This document shows positions 45,371 through 54,902 of a stretch of 64,000 bases of DNA, in pieces. The DNA lies in NCBI RefSeq assembly GCF_009746125.1, contig NZ_CP041352.1, positions 3,394,436-3,458,435 on the forward strand, in the 5' to 3' direction. Position 1 is the stretch's first letter; every line of letters begins with the position of its first letter. The stretch is from Casimicrobium huifangae. GTDB lineage: Bacteria > Pseudomonadota > Gammaproteobacteria > Burkholderiales > Casimicrobiaceae. A program made the translations under genes and the position numbers. The notes beneath the pieces are model-generated. The model was given only the letters and a program-made list of their open reading frames with translations, had not been told where the DNA came from and searched no databases.

Positions 45371-45381
45371 AGGAGTGTTCG

Positions 45382-45867
45382 ATGCAACCAGTCACCATCC
45401 CGTCAATTCGCCTGGCTCGCCGCCTTGCCCGCGTCTCCGCCCGGCTCGTCCTGCACACGACCATGGGTGTCAGCCTGATTGCAGTACCAGCAGCGAACGC
45501 TGACTGGGACCCGGCTGAAGAAGCGCGTTACCAGGCCGCGCAGAAAAAGGCGCGTGCCGACGCGGTGCGCGCAGCAGCCGAGGCGAAGCGGCAACGCGAA
45601 CAGGCGCTGCGCGAGCAGCTGGCCAGTGCCCGCTTCAACGAGAACCGCGCACGCGTCGACGCGATGGACGAAAAAGCCCTCACCGCGCTCTATCAGCGCC
45701 GTGAAAAGGAGGAACAGTCAGTCGCGGCGAAGCAACGTAACGAAGCAAACGCGCAGGTCAAAGCGTTTCTCGACCAGATGACACCAGCCCAGCGCGCCCA
45801 ATACGAAAAGATGTCGGGCAAGAAGATCGACGACGTACGCAAGGACCTGGGTAGCTCAGGCAAGTGA
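45382..45867 (+). CDS. secreted coiled-coil protein, third gene of RCC1 operon
   Basis: The protein has 161 residues from the ATG at 45382, with AAGGAG upstream. A long basic leader and hydrophobic segment (LHTTMGVSLIAVPAANA) form a signal peptide. The mature part is a highly charged single helix rich in Ala, Arg, Lys, Glu and Gln (for example RAAAEAKRQREQALREQL). No family recognised. It lies 11 bp after the second RCC1 gene, so the three are one operon. It could be a periplasmic tether or assembly factor. Confidence 0.75.
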   Translation: MQPVTIPSIRLARRLARVSARLVLHTTMGVSLIAVPAANADWDPAEEARYQAAQKKARADAVRAAAEAKRQREQALREQLASARFNENRARVDAMDEKALTALYQRREKEEQSVAAKQRNEANAQVKAFLDQMTPAQRAQYEKMSGKKIDDVRKDLGSSGK

Positions 45868-45876
45868 GCGCCAACG

Positions 45877-48447
45877 TCAGCCGCGCCTGCGGCCAGCTGA
45901 GGCGCTTTGTTCACAGGCATTGACCGCGGCGTCCACACCCGCAAACACGTCGGTAGCTGTAAGCGCGGGGTCACTGGCAGCCAGCTGCCTCGCGGTGGCC
46001 AGGTGCTGCGCTGCCCGCGCGCACGTCTGCGCCGGGGAGCGGGCACCAGCGGTCATGGGCGCAGCAGCGCGCGCCTCCACCCACGCTTGTGCGAGCAGCA
46101 GTTTGAGCTGGCTCTGCCGTGCGACGAAGTGATCGCGAAGTCTGGCGGCGAGCGCCGTGTGCACCCGTTGACCCCGCTCGACCATTGCACTGGTCTGCGC
46201 AACATCGCCAGCGCGCCGGTGATAGTCGGCGAGCGATGCGATGGTCTTCAACAGGTCGAGCACGGCGTCCTCATTGGCCGCGTCCGCCTGGCGCAGTGCT
46301 TCAAATTCGCCAAGAACGGCGTCTGCCTCGGCGATTGCTGCTTTCAGATCGTCGGCCGCAGCGTAGGCGTTGGCCAGCTCCACGCGCGCGTTCAGCGTGC
46401 TGCGGCGATAGCCAGCATCGCCGGGATGCAACTGCTCGTTGGCGCGCATCAGCGCCACGCCCCGCTGGTGCCAATTGACGGCCTGCCGGGCACCGTCGGC
46501 GCCGCCACTTCGGCGCGACGCTTCCGCGAGCGCGGTGTAACAGCGCCAGAGAATGGCGCGAATCGTCTGGGTATCATCGGACGCCGGGGCATGGGCGGCC
46601 TGCCTGGCCACCAGCGCCTGTGCGCTTTGCTCCATCGCAGACTGGTCGAAGCTGCCGTTGCCCAGATAGAGCGCCGAGATGTTGCGGGCGACGATCACTT
46701 TCTGCACGGCGTAGAACAGGTCGGCGTCGTCCGCCGCGCGCGTTGTCGCCTCGCTGCCGAGCGCTGCCGCGCGGGCGAACAGCGCCGATGATTTCGGAAA
46801 GTTGCGGTACAGCCCTTGCTGCTCGGCAAACTCGGTCAGCGTCTTGAGCTGCTCGACGGCCGTGGTGGTCTGCGGGCGAATGGCAAGCGCCGCATCGAGT
46901 GCGGCTACTGCCTTTTCGTAGGCCTGTTCGCTGGCGTCGCGCTCGCCCGTGTTGGCGCCCTGAATACCGCCAAGAATGCGCCCCAGCCGGCGATAACCGG
47001 CGCCTACCTCATGCAACAGTCCTGCGTCGCCAGCAGCGTCTGCACGCAGACCATCGAGATAGGCGAGCGACTGGCCGATCAGGTCTTTCTGCAACTGTGT
47101 GGTGCCAGGGATGCCGGCAAGCTTGCGGTGCAGATCGAACAGCAGCTGATTGGTCATCTTGCGCACGCTGGCGAAGTGCTGCTCGGCGCGGGCGCGCTGA
47201 ACACTTGCCTCGCGCTCGGCCGCGCGGGCAACCTGCGCCTGATACAACGCGATCGACGCGGCCACCAGCACTCCCACTAGTGCAAGCGTCGCCAGGGCGA
47301 CGCCACCCGTGTGGCGCTGCACGAATCGTGTTGCACGATAGCCCACGCCGCCGCCGCGAGCCTGTACTGGCTCATGTGCGAGATAGCGGCGCACATCATC
47401 TGCCAGTTGCGCCGCACTGGCGTAGCGTTGCGAGGGCACCTCTGCCATGGCCTTGCGTACGATGCAGCGCAAGTCGTCATCGGCAACGTCAGTGCCGTTG
47501 GCCAGCGGTTCACCGCCATTCGCCAGCCGCTGCAGCAGGGCGCCCAGCGCGTGGATGTCGCTGGCGGTGGTGACTGGTTCGCCACGCAGTTGCTCAGGGC
47601 TCGCCCAGCCGGGGGTCAGTGCAACTGCGGCGCTGTCTGCCGAAGCCGGGCCACCGGCGCGATCGGTGATTTGAGCAATGCCGAAATCGATCAGCTTGAC
47701 GCTGCCGTCGTGCGTCACCATCACGTTGGCCGGTTTGATGTCACGATGCACGATCAGCCGCTGATGGGCGTACTGCACGGCAGCGCATACATCCAGAAAC
47801 CGCGCCAGCCACTCATCCGGCGCCGGCCGCTTGCGTACGCACCAGCGATCAATCGCCTCGCCCTCGACCAGCTCCATCACCAGATACAGCGTGCCGTCCT
47901 CGGCGGCGCCGCCATCCAGCAGTCGTGCAATGCACGGATGCGCGAGCGAGGCGAGCATCTGTCGCTCATCCAGAAACCACTGTGTGCTGGCAGTGCCACG
48001 CGCGCGCAGCAGCTTGATCGCCACCGTCTGCTCGTAGGCCGCATCGTCCCGGCGTGCCCGGAAGATCAGCCCCATGCCACCGCTGGCCAGCCACTGCTCG
48101 ATTCGCCAGGCGCCGACACGACGACCAATCCAGTGCTCCGGCGGATCGGACATCGTCGCTGCCGCATCGCGCGCCAGCGTCGTCGCATCCAGCCAGCGCG
48201 TTGCTGGCAACACAAAATCGGCGTGGGTATCGGCAGCGAGCAGCGAGCGCACCTCGGCGAGCAAGGCCCGATCGCTGGCGCAAGAGGTATCAACGAAGGC
48301 CGCTCGCGCCGCCGCATCCGGGATGCTCAGCGCGATTTCGATGATTTCGCCGACGCGCGACCAGGTCTCCTCTGCCAGCAGTGGGCGCCCGCGGGTATCG
48401 TCCGCCGTGCCCACCTCCCGCCCGTCGTCCCCTGTTCTCGTCACCAT
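45877..48447 (-). CDS. transmembrane Ser/Thr protein kinase with C-terminal TPR-like domain
   Basis: The protein has 856 residues. An N-terminal helical segment (1-100) precedes a Hanks-type kinase: glycine loop ASGGMG, Lys145 in VAIKLL, catalytic Asp236 in HRDIKPANV, metal-binding DFG Asp254 and GWASPEQLRG. A membrane helix at about 381-403 separates it from about 450 extracytoplasmic residues rich in Ala, typical of TPR-like helices. All catalytic residues are present. It lies 70 bp downstream of an ECF sigma gene on the same strand, a known pairing in which the kinase is thought to control the sigma factor. It is convergent with the RCC1 operon, 9 bp between stops. Confidence 0.93.
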   Translation of the reverse strand: MVTRTGDDGREVGTADDTRGRPLLAEETWSRVGEIIEIALSIPDAAARAAFVDTSCASDRALLAEVRSLLAADTHADFVLPATRWLDATTLARDAAATMSDPPEHWIGRRVGAWRIEQWLASGGMGLIFRARRDDAAYEQTVAIKLLRARGTASTQWFLDERQMLASLAHPCIARLLDGGAAEDGTLYLVMELVEGEAIDRWCVRKRPAPDEWLARFLDVCAAVQYAHQRLIVHRDIKPANVMVTHDGSVKLIDFGIAQITDRAGGPASADSAAVALTPGWASPEQLRGEPVTTASDIHALGALLQRLANGGEPLANGTDVADDDLRCIVRKAMAEVPSQRYASAAQLADDVRRYLAHEPVQARGGGVGYRATRFVQRHTGGVALATLALVGVLVAASIALYQAQVARAAEREASVQRARAEQHFASVRKMTNQLLFDLHRKLAGIPGTTQLQKDLIGQSLAYLDGLRADAAGDAGLLHEVGAGYRRLGRILGGIQGANTGERDASEQAYEKAVAALDAALAIRPQTTTAVEQLKTLTEFAEQQGLYRNFPKSSALFARAAALGSEATTRAADDADLFYAVQKVIVARNISALYLGNGSFDQSAMEQSAQALVARQAAHAPASDDTQTIRAILWRCYTALAEASRRSGGADGARQAVNWHQRGVALMRANEQLHPGDAGYRRSTLNARVELANAYAAADDLKAAIAEADAVLGEFEALRQADAANEDAVLDLLKTIASLADYHRRAGDVAQTSAMVERGQRVHTALAARLRDHFVARQSQLKLLLAQAWVEARAAAPMTAGARSPAQTCARAAQHLATARQLAASDPALTATDVFAGVDAAVNACEQSASAGRRRG

Positions 48448-48516
48448 GCGCCTGTCACCCCGTTCCCGCAGCCTCTTTTGCCCACAAAGCTGAAAGCGTG
48501 AATTGCCGGAATCGGC

Positions 48517-49098
48517 TCACGACGCGGCGTCCCGCTCCGCCCGGATCGCCGCCAGCTCGCGCAGCAGAAACAGTCGGGCCACGGTCCACTCGCGCTTGAC
48601 GGTTGATGGCGAGGTGCCCAGTTGGCGCGCTATGTCATCAATGCCAACATCGGCGAAGAATTTGAGCTCGACAATCTCCGCCTGCCGCGGGCTCTGGCGG
48701 GCCAGCGCGTTGATGGCCTGGTCAAGCGACTCCAGGTCCAGCTCGCGGCCAATGCGCTGCAGTTGTGTGGTGTCGCCGGACGGCGGGTAGAGCCCCTGCG
48801 CACAGGCCTGCTCGTAGTCACGCACAGTGTCGTCAAAACTGGCCGCCGCCACACCACCGCCGCGCTTGACGGCGTTGCGTTGCCGGGCATGATCGACCAG
48901 CAGGTTGCGCATCACCCTCGCCGCCAGCCGCAGAAAATCCGTCCGCTCCACCGGCATTGCGCCCGCTGCCAGCCGCAGCCAGGCTTCATGCACGACGGCC
49001 GTGCGCGACAGGGTGTGACCCGCCGCCTCGTGCGCGAACACGGCCTGCGCGATCTGTCGCAGCTCGGCGTAGAGTTCGTCGGTCAGCCTGGCAGCCAT
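48517..49098 (-). CDS. ECF-type sigma factor linked to Ser/Thr kinase
   Basis: The protein has 193 residues from the ATG at 49098; an ATG six codons upstream is possible. Region 2 contains VVHEAWLRLAAG and MRNLLVDHARQRNAVKRGGG, and region 4 contains SPRQAEIVELKFFADVGIDDIARQLGTSPSTVKREW. This matches the sigma subfamily found with Hanks kinases (TIGR02999-like), which lacks an anti-sigma gene nearby. It directs RNA polymerase to a small regulon, possibly including the facing RCC1 operon, which is a guess. A two-box repeat sits in its promoter region. Confidence 0.9.
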   Translation of the reverse strand: MAARLTDELYAELRQIAQAVFAHEAAGHTLSRTAVVHEAWLRLAAGAMPVERTDFLRLAARVMRNLLVDHARQRNAVKRGGGVAAASFDDTVRDYEQACAQGLYPPSGDTTQLQRIGRELDLESLDQAINALARQSPRQAEIVELKFFADVGIDDIARQLGTSPSTVKREWTVARLFLLRELAAIRAERDAAS

Positions 49099-49175
49099 GC
49101 AGGCAGCATAGCGCAAGGTATTGGCTTTTTATGGAAATCCTTATCTAATCAGGGCTCGCACGACGTTTGACGTAC

Positions 49176-49247
49176 AGTCGACTATGTTGCAAATTTCTAT
49201 CAATGCCCTTTTTGTAAGCGGTCTCCAGGCCTATTTTTACGAAAGCT
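49176..49247 (-). repeat. two-box intergenic element, copy D
   Basis: On the minus strand the first box, AGCTTTCG, starts at 49247 inside the last codons of yggU, GGGC follows, and AGTCGACT ends at 49176. The spacing from GGGC to the second box (25 nt) equals that of the other copies, while the first part is 10 nt longer. Confidence 0.5.
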
Positions 49248-49554
49248 GCTTCTGCACAAACGCCAGCGTGACACCTTGCACGGCAACGCGTTTGTGACGG
49301 TTCAGTTCGCCTGCAATCAGCGCGACGCGGTTTTTGGCAACGCCGCAGCGCTCCGCCACGAAAGCGATCACCGCAGCGTTCGCCTTGCCCTCCACCGGTG
49401 GCGCGTTGATGCGCAGTTTCAGCGCGCCATCATGTTCACCCGCGACTTCAGATTTCTTCGCGCCGGGCTGCACGTAGAGCGTGATTTCAACGCCATCAGC
49501 AGTTGCCTTCAGCCACACTGGCAACGCCGACGATGCTGGCTCCGGCGTCGCCAC
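49237..49554 (-). CDS. yggU: YggU family protein (DUF167)
   Basis: The protein has 105 residues from a GTG at 49554 that shares a base with the proC stop. The conserved DUF167 core is LYVQPGAKKSEVAGEHDGALKLRINAPPVEGKAN followed by AAVIAFVAERCGV. The family is small and its role is unknown; it often follows proC, as here. The gene is the last of yggS-proC-yggU. Confidence 0.9.
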   Translation of the reverse strand: MATPEPASSALPVWLKATADGVEITLYVQPGAKKSEVAGEHDGALKLRINAPPVEGKANAAVIAFVAERCGVAKNRVALIAGELNRHKRVAVQGVTLAFVQKQLS

Positions 49555-50372
49555 TAATCGTCTGCCATCGCGCCCAGTTCGGCACCACGATCCCGCGCCG
49601 CGCGTACCGCATCAATCAGCGCCTGCTGCACGCCGCGCTCATTGATCACGGCCAGCGCCGCTGCTGTGGTGCCGCCTTTGGACGTCACGCGTTCGCGCAG
49701 TACGGCCGGCGATTCGTCGGAGGCCTCCGCCAGCGCCGTCGCACCCTTGAGTGTCGCCAACACCAGCGTGCGCGCATCGGCATCGTTGAAACCCACGCCT
49801 TTCGCCGCCGCCAGCATCGACTCAATCCAGTGGAACACGTAGGCTGGGCCGCTGCCCGACACGGCGGTCACGGCGTCGATCATCGCCTCGCTCTCCACTC
49901 GCACCACCGCCCCCGTCGAGCGCATCAGTTCGGTGGACGTGGCTACGTCAGCCTCCGACAACGATGGTGGCGCGAACAGCCCGGTAATACCCTGGCCGAT
50001 CAGCGCCGGCGTGTTTGGCATGGTGCGCACGATGCGTGCCGAGGTGGGGTCGGCACCGAGCCAGCGCGCAATGCTGGCGCGGCGGGTGCCGGCAGCGATG
50101 CTGACGATCAGTTCGCCCTGAAGATGCGGCAACAACTCGGCGCACGCCTGCTTGAGCATTTGCGGCTTGACGGCGAGCACCACGACATCGGCGCCGTCCA
50201 CTGCCTCACGACAGGCAGCCGCATGCACCACCACGTCGAGCGCGGTCAGCTTCTCGCGCGCTGGCGCATAAGGCTCAATCACATGGCAGCTCGGCGCCGG
50301 ATGTTCGCGGCGCAATCCCGCCAGCATCGCGCTCGCCATGTTGCCGCCGCCGACAAAACAAATCTTCTTCAC
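49554..50372 (-). CDS. proC: pyrroline-5-carboxylate reductase
   Basis: The protein has 272 residues from a GTG at 50372, with AGGA just upstream and the yggS stop next to it. The Rossmann motif is KKICFVGGGNMASAML, and the conserved active-site region is AVSGSGPAYVFHWIE and the C-terminal VTSKGGTTAAAL. It reduces pyrroline-5-carboxylate to proline with NAD(P)H. It is 4 bp from yggS and overlaps yggU by one base. Confidence 0.95.
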   Translation of the reverse strand: MKKICFVGGGNMASAMLAGLRREHPAPSCHVIEPYAPAREKLTALDVVVHAAACREAVDGADVVVLAVKPQMLKQACAELLPHLQGELIVSIAAGTRRASIARWLGADPTSARIVRTMPNTPALIGQGITGLFAPPSLSEADVATSTELMRSTGAVVRVESEAMIDAVTAVSGSGPAYVFHWIESMLAAAKGVGFNDADARTLVLATLKGATALAEASDESPAVLRERVTSKGGTTAAALAVINERGVQQALIDAVRAARDRGAELGAMADD

Positions 50373-50376
50373 ACAG

Positions 50377-51099
50377 TTATCCTGGTTGCTGATTGACTGG
50401 TCGGGCGCCGAACAGCGCGGTGCCGACACGCACCATCGTCGAGCCGGACGCGACCGCGATTTCGAGATCGTCGGACATGCCCATCGACAGCGTATCGATG
50501 CCCGCGACCTGTTGTTTTGCCTCGGCGTAAAGCCGCGCCAGCAGCGCAAACTGGCTGCGCGTCGCCTCCGCGCCAATGCCGGGTTCCGGCATTCCCATCA
50601 TGCCGCGCACGCGCAGCCGTGGCAGGCCGCTGGCTGCTTTCGCCAGCGCCACCGCTTCGTCCGGTGCGCAACCGCTCTTCGAGGCTTCGCCGCTGATGTT
50701 GACCTGAATACAGATATTCAGCGGCGGCAGATCTGCTGGCCGCTGCGCCGACAGGCGCTCGGCAATTTTCAGGCGATCGACCGAATGCACCCAATGCATT
50801 GTTTCCGCCACCACACGCGTCTTGTTTGATTGCAGCGGCCCGATCAGGTGCCATTCGATACCGGCAAGATCCGCGAGCTCAGCGCACTTCTGCACCGCTT
50901 CCTGCACGTAGTTTTCGCCGAAGGCGCGCTGACCGACGGCGTAGAGCTCACTGACCTTCGCGGCCGGTTGCAGTTTGCTCACGGCGAGCAAGGCAACGGC
51001 TGCCGGATCGCGGCCGGCCTGTTGTGCCGCCGTGCGAATTCGCTCGCACACGCGCACGAAGCGGTCTTTGGCTTGCGAAGCCTCTGAGCTTGCGGTCAT
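50377..51099 (-). CDS. yggS: YggS-family PLP-binding protein
   Basis: The protein has 240 residues. The PLP lysine is in LLAVSKLQP (about residue 42), with FGENYVQEAVQK, EWHLIGPLQSNKTR and the phosphate-binding LSMGMSDDLEIAVASGSTMVRVG, all hallmarks of the family (PLPBP/PROSC). It controls PLP homeostasis rather than catalysing a reaction. It heads the operon with proC and is divergent from pilT. Confidence 0.95.
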   Translation of the reverse strand: MTASSEASQAKDRFVRVCERIRTAAQQAGRDPAAVALLAVSKLQPAAKVSELYAVGQRAFGENYVQEAVQKCAELADLAGIEWHLIGPLQSNKTRVVAETMHWVHSVDRLKIAERLSAQRPADLPPLNICIQVNISGEASKSGCAPDEAVALAKAASGLPRLRVRGMMGMPEPGIGAEATRSQFALLARLYAEAKQQVAGIDTLSMGMSDDLEIAVASGSTMVRVGTALFGARPVNQQPG

Positions 51100-51199
51100 A
51101 ATGCCAATGTCACAGTCACAACTCGATTGAAGAGCGTCGCGGTCCGTATCCAGTCACTGCAACGTTGCAGGGCGCTCAACGGGGCAAAGGATTATAGGG

Positions 51200-52240
51200 A
51201 TGGACATCGCGGAGCTTCTCGCGTTCTCGGTCAAGAATTCGGCATCGGACCTGCATCTGTCGTCCGGTCTGCCGCCGATGCTGCGCGTGCATGGCGACAT
51301 TCGCCGCATCAACTTGCCGGCGATGGAGCACAAGGATGTGCACAGCCTCGTCTACGACATCATGTCGGACGCGCAACGCAAGGTGTTCGAGGAAAACCTC
51401 GAGGTCGACTTCTCGTTCGAGATCCCCAACCTCGCCCGCTTCCGCGTCAACGCGTTCAATCAGGACCGTGGTGCCGCCGCAGTGTTCCGTACCATTCCGT
51501 CGCGCGTGCTCACGCTGGAAGATCTGGCCACGCCCAAGATCTTCGCCGAGCTGGCGCTGAAACCACGCGGCCTGGTGCTGGTGACGGGGCCGACCGGTTC
51601 CGGCAAGTCCACCACGCTGGCGGCGATGGTGAACCACGCCAACGAGAACATCATGGGTCACATCCTCACGGTGGAAGATCCGATCGAATTCGTACATGAG
51701 AGCAAAAAATGCCTGATCAACCAGCGCGAACTGGGCGAGCAGACGCTGTCGTTTGCCAATGCGCTGCGCTCCGCGCTGCGTGAAGACCCGGACATCATCC
51801 TGATCGGCGAAATGCGCGATCTGGAAACCATCCGCCTGGCGCTGACGGCGGCGGAAACTGGCCACTTGGTGTTCGGCACGCTGCATACATCGTCTGCCGC
51901 CAAAACCATCGACCGTATCGTCGACGTGTTCCCCGCCGCCGAGAAGGACATGACCCGCTCCATGCTGTCGGAATCGCTGGTGGCCGTGATCTCGCAATCG
52001 CTGCTCAAGCGCAAGGACGGCTCGGGCCGGATTGCCGCGCACGAGATCATGCTCGGCACGCCGGCGATCCGCAACCTGATCCGCGAAAACAAGATTGCGC
52101 AGATGTACTCGGTGATCCAGACCAGCCTCGGCGCCGGCATGCAAACCCTCGATCAGTGTCTGCAGGAGCTGATCCGCCGCAATCTCATCACGCCAGCGGA
52201 AGCTCGCCTCAACGCCAAACAGGGCGAAATGTTCGCCTGA
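51200..52240 (+). CDS. pilT: type IV pilus retraction ATPase PilT
   Basis: The protein has 346 residues, the standard PilT length. It starts MDIAELLAFSVKNSASDLHL, with Walker A GPTGSGKSTTL (about residue 130), the Asp box and the AIRNLIRENK family segment near the C-terminus. It powers pilus retraction and twitching from the cytoplasm. pilU follows after 46 bp. Confidence 0.97.
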   Translation: MDIAELLAFSVKNSASDLHLSSGLPPMLRVHGDIRRINLPAMEHKDVHSLVYDIMSDAQRKVFEENLEVDFSFEIPNLARFRVNAFNQDRGAAAVFRTIPSRVLTLEDLATPKIFAELALKPRGLVLVTGPTGSGKSTTLAAMVNHANENIMGHILTVEDPIEFVHESKKCLINQRELGEQTLSFANALRSALREDPDIILIGEMRDLETIRLALTAAETGHLVFGTLHTSSAAKTIDRIVDVFPAAEKDMTRSMLSESLVAVISQSLLKRKDGSGRIAAHEIMLGTPAIRNLIRENKIAQMYSVIQTSLGAGMQTLDQCLQELIRRNLITPAEARLNAKQGEMFA

Positions 52241-52286
52241 TCCCACCGCAACGTCGCCCCGAGCCCGCTGACAGGAAAGCCATCTT

Positions 52287-53426
52287 ATGGAACGCGAACA
52301 AGCCACTACCTTCATGAACTCGCTGCTCGTGATGATGGTGCAGAAGAAGGCTTCCGACCTTTTCCTGACCGCCGGATTCCCGCCCGCGCTCAAGATCGAC
52401 GGCGAGATTCAGCCGGTATCCAAGACCCAGCTGACCGCCCTGCACACGCTGACGCTGGCGCGCTCGATCATGAACGACAAGCAGGCCGCCGAGTTCGAGC
52501 GCACCAGCGAGTGCAACTTTGCGATCAGCCCGGCCGGCACTGGGCGCTTCCGCTGCAGCGCGTTCATCCAGCAGAACCAGGTCGGCATCGTCATCCGTAC
52601 CATCAATACGACCATCCCGCGCTTTGAAGAGCTGATGCTGCCGCCGATTCTGCGCGACATCATCATGGCCAAGCGCGGTCTGGTGATCTTCGTCGGCGCC
52701 ACCGGCAGCGGCAAAACCACCTCGATGGCGGCGATGCTCGATCACCGCAACCGCAATTCACGCGGCCACATCATCACCATCGAAGATCCGATCGAGTTCG
52801 TGCATGAGCATCGCAACTGCATCGTCACCCAGCGCGAAATCGGCACCGACACCGACAGCTGGGGCGTGGCACTGAAGAACACGCTGCGGCAGGCGCCCGA
52901 CGTGATCCTGATTGGCGAAATTCGCGAGCGGGAGACGATGGACCACGCCATCGCCTTCGCCGAAACCGGCCACCTCTGCCTCGCCACGCTGCACGCCAAC
53001 AACACCAACCAGGCGCTCGACCGCATCATCAACTTCTTCCCGGAAGAGCGGCGCCAGCAACTGCTGATGGACCTCTCGCTCAACCTGCGTTCCTTCGTGT
53101 CGCAGCGCCTGATCGCACGGCGCGACGCCAAGGGCCGCGTACCCGCCGTTGAAATCCTGCTCAACTCACCGCTGATTTCCGATCTCATCTTCAAAGGTGA
53201 AGTGAGCGAAATCAAGGAAATCATGAAGAAATCGAACGAGCTCGGCATGCAGACCTTCGACCAGTCACTGTTCCAGCTGCACGAGGCCGGCCACATCAGC
53301 TACGAGGACGCACTGCGCAACGCCGACAGCGTCAACGACCTGCGTCTGCGCATCAAGCTCGAAGGCCACGAGGCACAAGGCCGCAACATGCTGGCCGGGC
53401 TGGAGCATCTCGACATCGTCAAGTAG
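52287..53426 (+). CDS. pilU: PilT-dependent retraction ATPase PilU
   Basis: The protein has 379 residues. It begins MEREQATTFMNSLLVMMVQK with Walker A GATGSGKTTSM (about residue 136) and the extended C-terminus ending in ENxxAxE-like helices (DSVNDLRLRIKLEGHEAQGRN split over the end). It is longer than PilT by about 33 residues, as usual for PilU. It helps PilT under load. Confidence 0.95.
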   Translation: MEREQATTFMNSLLVMMVQKKASDLFLTAGFPPALKIDGEIQPVSKTQLTALHTLTLARSIMNDKQAAEFERTSECNFAISPAGTGRFRCSAFIQQNQVGIVIRTINTTIPRFEELMLPPILRDIIMAKRGLVIFVGATGSGKTTSMAAMLDHRNRNSRGHIITIEDPIEFVHEHRNCIVTQREIGTDTDSWGVALKNTLRQAPDVILIGEIRERETMDHAIAFAETGHLCLATLHANNTNQALDRIINFFPEERRQQLLMDLSLNLRSFVSQRLIARRDAKGRVPAVEILLNSPLISDLIFKGEVSEIKEIMKKSNELGMQTFDQSLFQLHEAGHISYEDALRNADSVNDLRLRIKLEGHEAQGRNMLAGLEHLDIVK

Positions 53427-53433
53427 CGCAGTC

Positions 53434-53495
53434 AGCTTTTTCGCGAAAGCCGCATCTACGTTGGGCACTGCCGGTCATTTCGGCATAAATCGACT
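53434..53495 (+). repeat. two-box intergenic element, copy C
   Basis: AGCTTTTTCGCGAAAGCCGC starts 8 bp after the pilU stop, TTGGGC follows about 29 nt on, and AATCGACT (one mismatch to the consensus second box) ends at 53495, 54 nt between box starts. Confidence 0.6.
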
Positions 53496-53582
53496 ATTGG
53501 TGGAAACGATGCTTCTGCCCATAGCCATTGCGGCTTCCAGCAAGAAGCCATAGGGCCTTCGCCCTCCGCGTAGCATCTCGTC

Positions 53583-54494
53583 ATGCTCGCTTATCTGTGT
53601 CTCGCCAGCGCCATGATGATCGTGGGCGCTTACGTCGGTTTCTCGAAATTGCTGGTGGCGGTCCTGCCGGTGTTCCTGCTCGCGTGGCTGCGCTTTGGCA
53701 TTGCTGCCGTGGCGATGGCGCACTGGCTGCCGCGTGGCGCCGATGAGCCGCCGCTGGACGGCCGTTCCCGCGGCTTGCTGTTCCTTGAGTCCTTTCTCGG
53801 CAATTTTCTGTTCTCGATCTGCATGCTGTTCGGCATGCGTGAGGCGACGGCCATCTCGGCCGGTGTGATCATGGCCGGCATTCCGGCGGCGGTGGCGCTG
53901 CTGTCGTGGCTTTTCTTGCGCGAAACGCTGTCGCGCCGCATGCTGGCCGCGATCGCGCTGGCGGTCGCCGGCATCGTCGTGCTCGCTTTCACCCGCGCCG
54001 GTCCGGACGACGCCCACACCTCAGCGCTCGGCATGGTGCTGCTGGTCGGGGCGGTGTTCTGCGAGGCAAGCTATGTGGTGATTGGCAAGCGGCTCACCGG
54101 CAATCTGTCGCCGCGACGCATCAGCGCGCTGATCAATCTGTGGGGGCTGATTCTGGTCACTCCGTTTGGGCTCTGGGCGGCGTGGTCATTTGACTTCGGC
54201 GCTGTCAGCGGCAACATCTGGCTTGGCCTGGTGCTCTATGCGCTGGCGGCCAGCATGTGGACTGTGTGGCTATGGATGACAGGGCTCAAGCGCATCCCGG
54301 CCGCCAAGGCGGGGGTGTTCACCGTCTTTCTGCCGCTGACCTCCGCCATCGTCGGCATCGTGTTTCTTGGCGAACGATTCACCACCGTGCATCTGATCGC
54401 GTTCGGTTGCGCCATCGCCGGCGTACTGCTGGCGACCTGGCCGTCGCGTGCCGCTGCATCTATGGCTGACTCGGCGACCGCTCTGCGAAAATAG
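53583..54494 (+). CDS. EamA/DMT-family transporter
   Basis: The protein has 303 residues and about ten membrane helices in two EamA repeats, the first ending near residue 140. A conserved pattern LRFGIAAVAM and AGVIMAGIPAAVALLSWLFLRE marks repeat one, with AGVFTVFLPLTSAIVGIVFLGER in repeat two. It probably exports a metabolite. It is 28 bp upstream of the DUF971 gene and may share its transcript. It has no His-rich tail, unlike the EamA protein at 10363. Confidence 0.88.
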   Translation: MLAYLCLASAMMIVGAYVGFSKLLVAVLPVFLLAWLRFGIAAVAMAHWLPRGADEPPLDGRSRGLLFLESFLGNFLFSICMLFGMREATAISAGVIMAGIPAAVALLSWLFLRETLSRRMLAAIALAVAGIVVLAFTRAGPDDAHTSALGMVLLVGAVFCEASYVVIGKRLTGNLSPRRISALINLWGLILVTPFGLWAAWSFDFGAVSGNIWLGLVLYALAASMWTVWLWMTGLKRIPAAKAGVFTVFLPLTSAIVGIVFLGERFTTVHLIAFGCAIAGVLLATWPSRAAASMADSATALRK

Positions 54495-54521
54495 CGGCAT
54501 CACTTCCGAAGGACACGACCG

Positions 54522-54902
54522 ATGCCCGGTCTGGAACCCGATACCCCAATCCCGACCGAGCTGACCCTCGACCGCAAGCGTCACGTGCTGGTGCTGGCTT
54601 ACGGCCATGCTGGCGGCGAGCAGCGTCATGAGCTCAGTTTCGAGTTCCTGCGCGTGCATTCGCCCTCGGCCGAGGTGCGCGGACACGGCCCGGGTCAGGA
54701 AGTGCTGCAGGTTGGCAAGCGTGCCGTCGATATCACCGAGCTGGAACCGGTCGGCATGTACGCCGTGCGACCGACGTTCAGCGACGGTCACAATTCCGGC
54801 ATCTATTCATGGGACTATCTGCACAAACTGTGCAGCGAGCAGGAAACCCTCTGGCGCGACTATCTGGCGCGGCTGGAACGGGCAGGAGCACATCGTGACT
54901 GA
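54522..54902 (+). CDS. DUF971 family protein
   Basis: The protein has 126 residues. The DUF971 core includes [25 protein letters not shown] and [25 protein letters not shown], with conserved His and Cys residues. The domain resembles the N-terminus of gamma-butyrobetaine hydroxylase. It overlaps ubiE by 8 bp and is regularly paired with it. A role in iron-sulfur handling or quinone synthesis has been suggested for the family; here it is only inferred. Confidence 0.9.
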   Translation: MPGLEPDTPIPTELTLDRKRHVLVLAYGHAGGEQRHELSFEFLRVHSPSAEVRGHGPGQEVLQVGKRAVDITELEPVGMYAVRPTFSDGHNSGIYSWDYLHKLCSEQETLWRDYLARLERAGAHRD

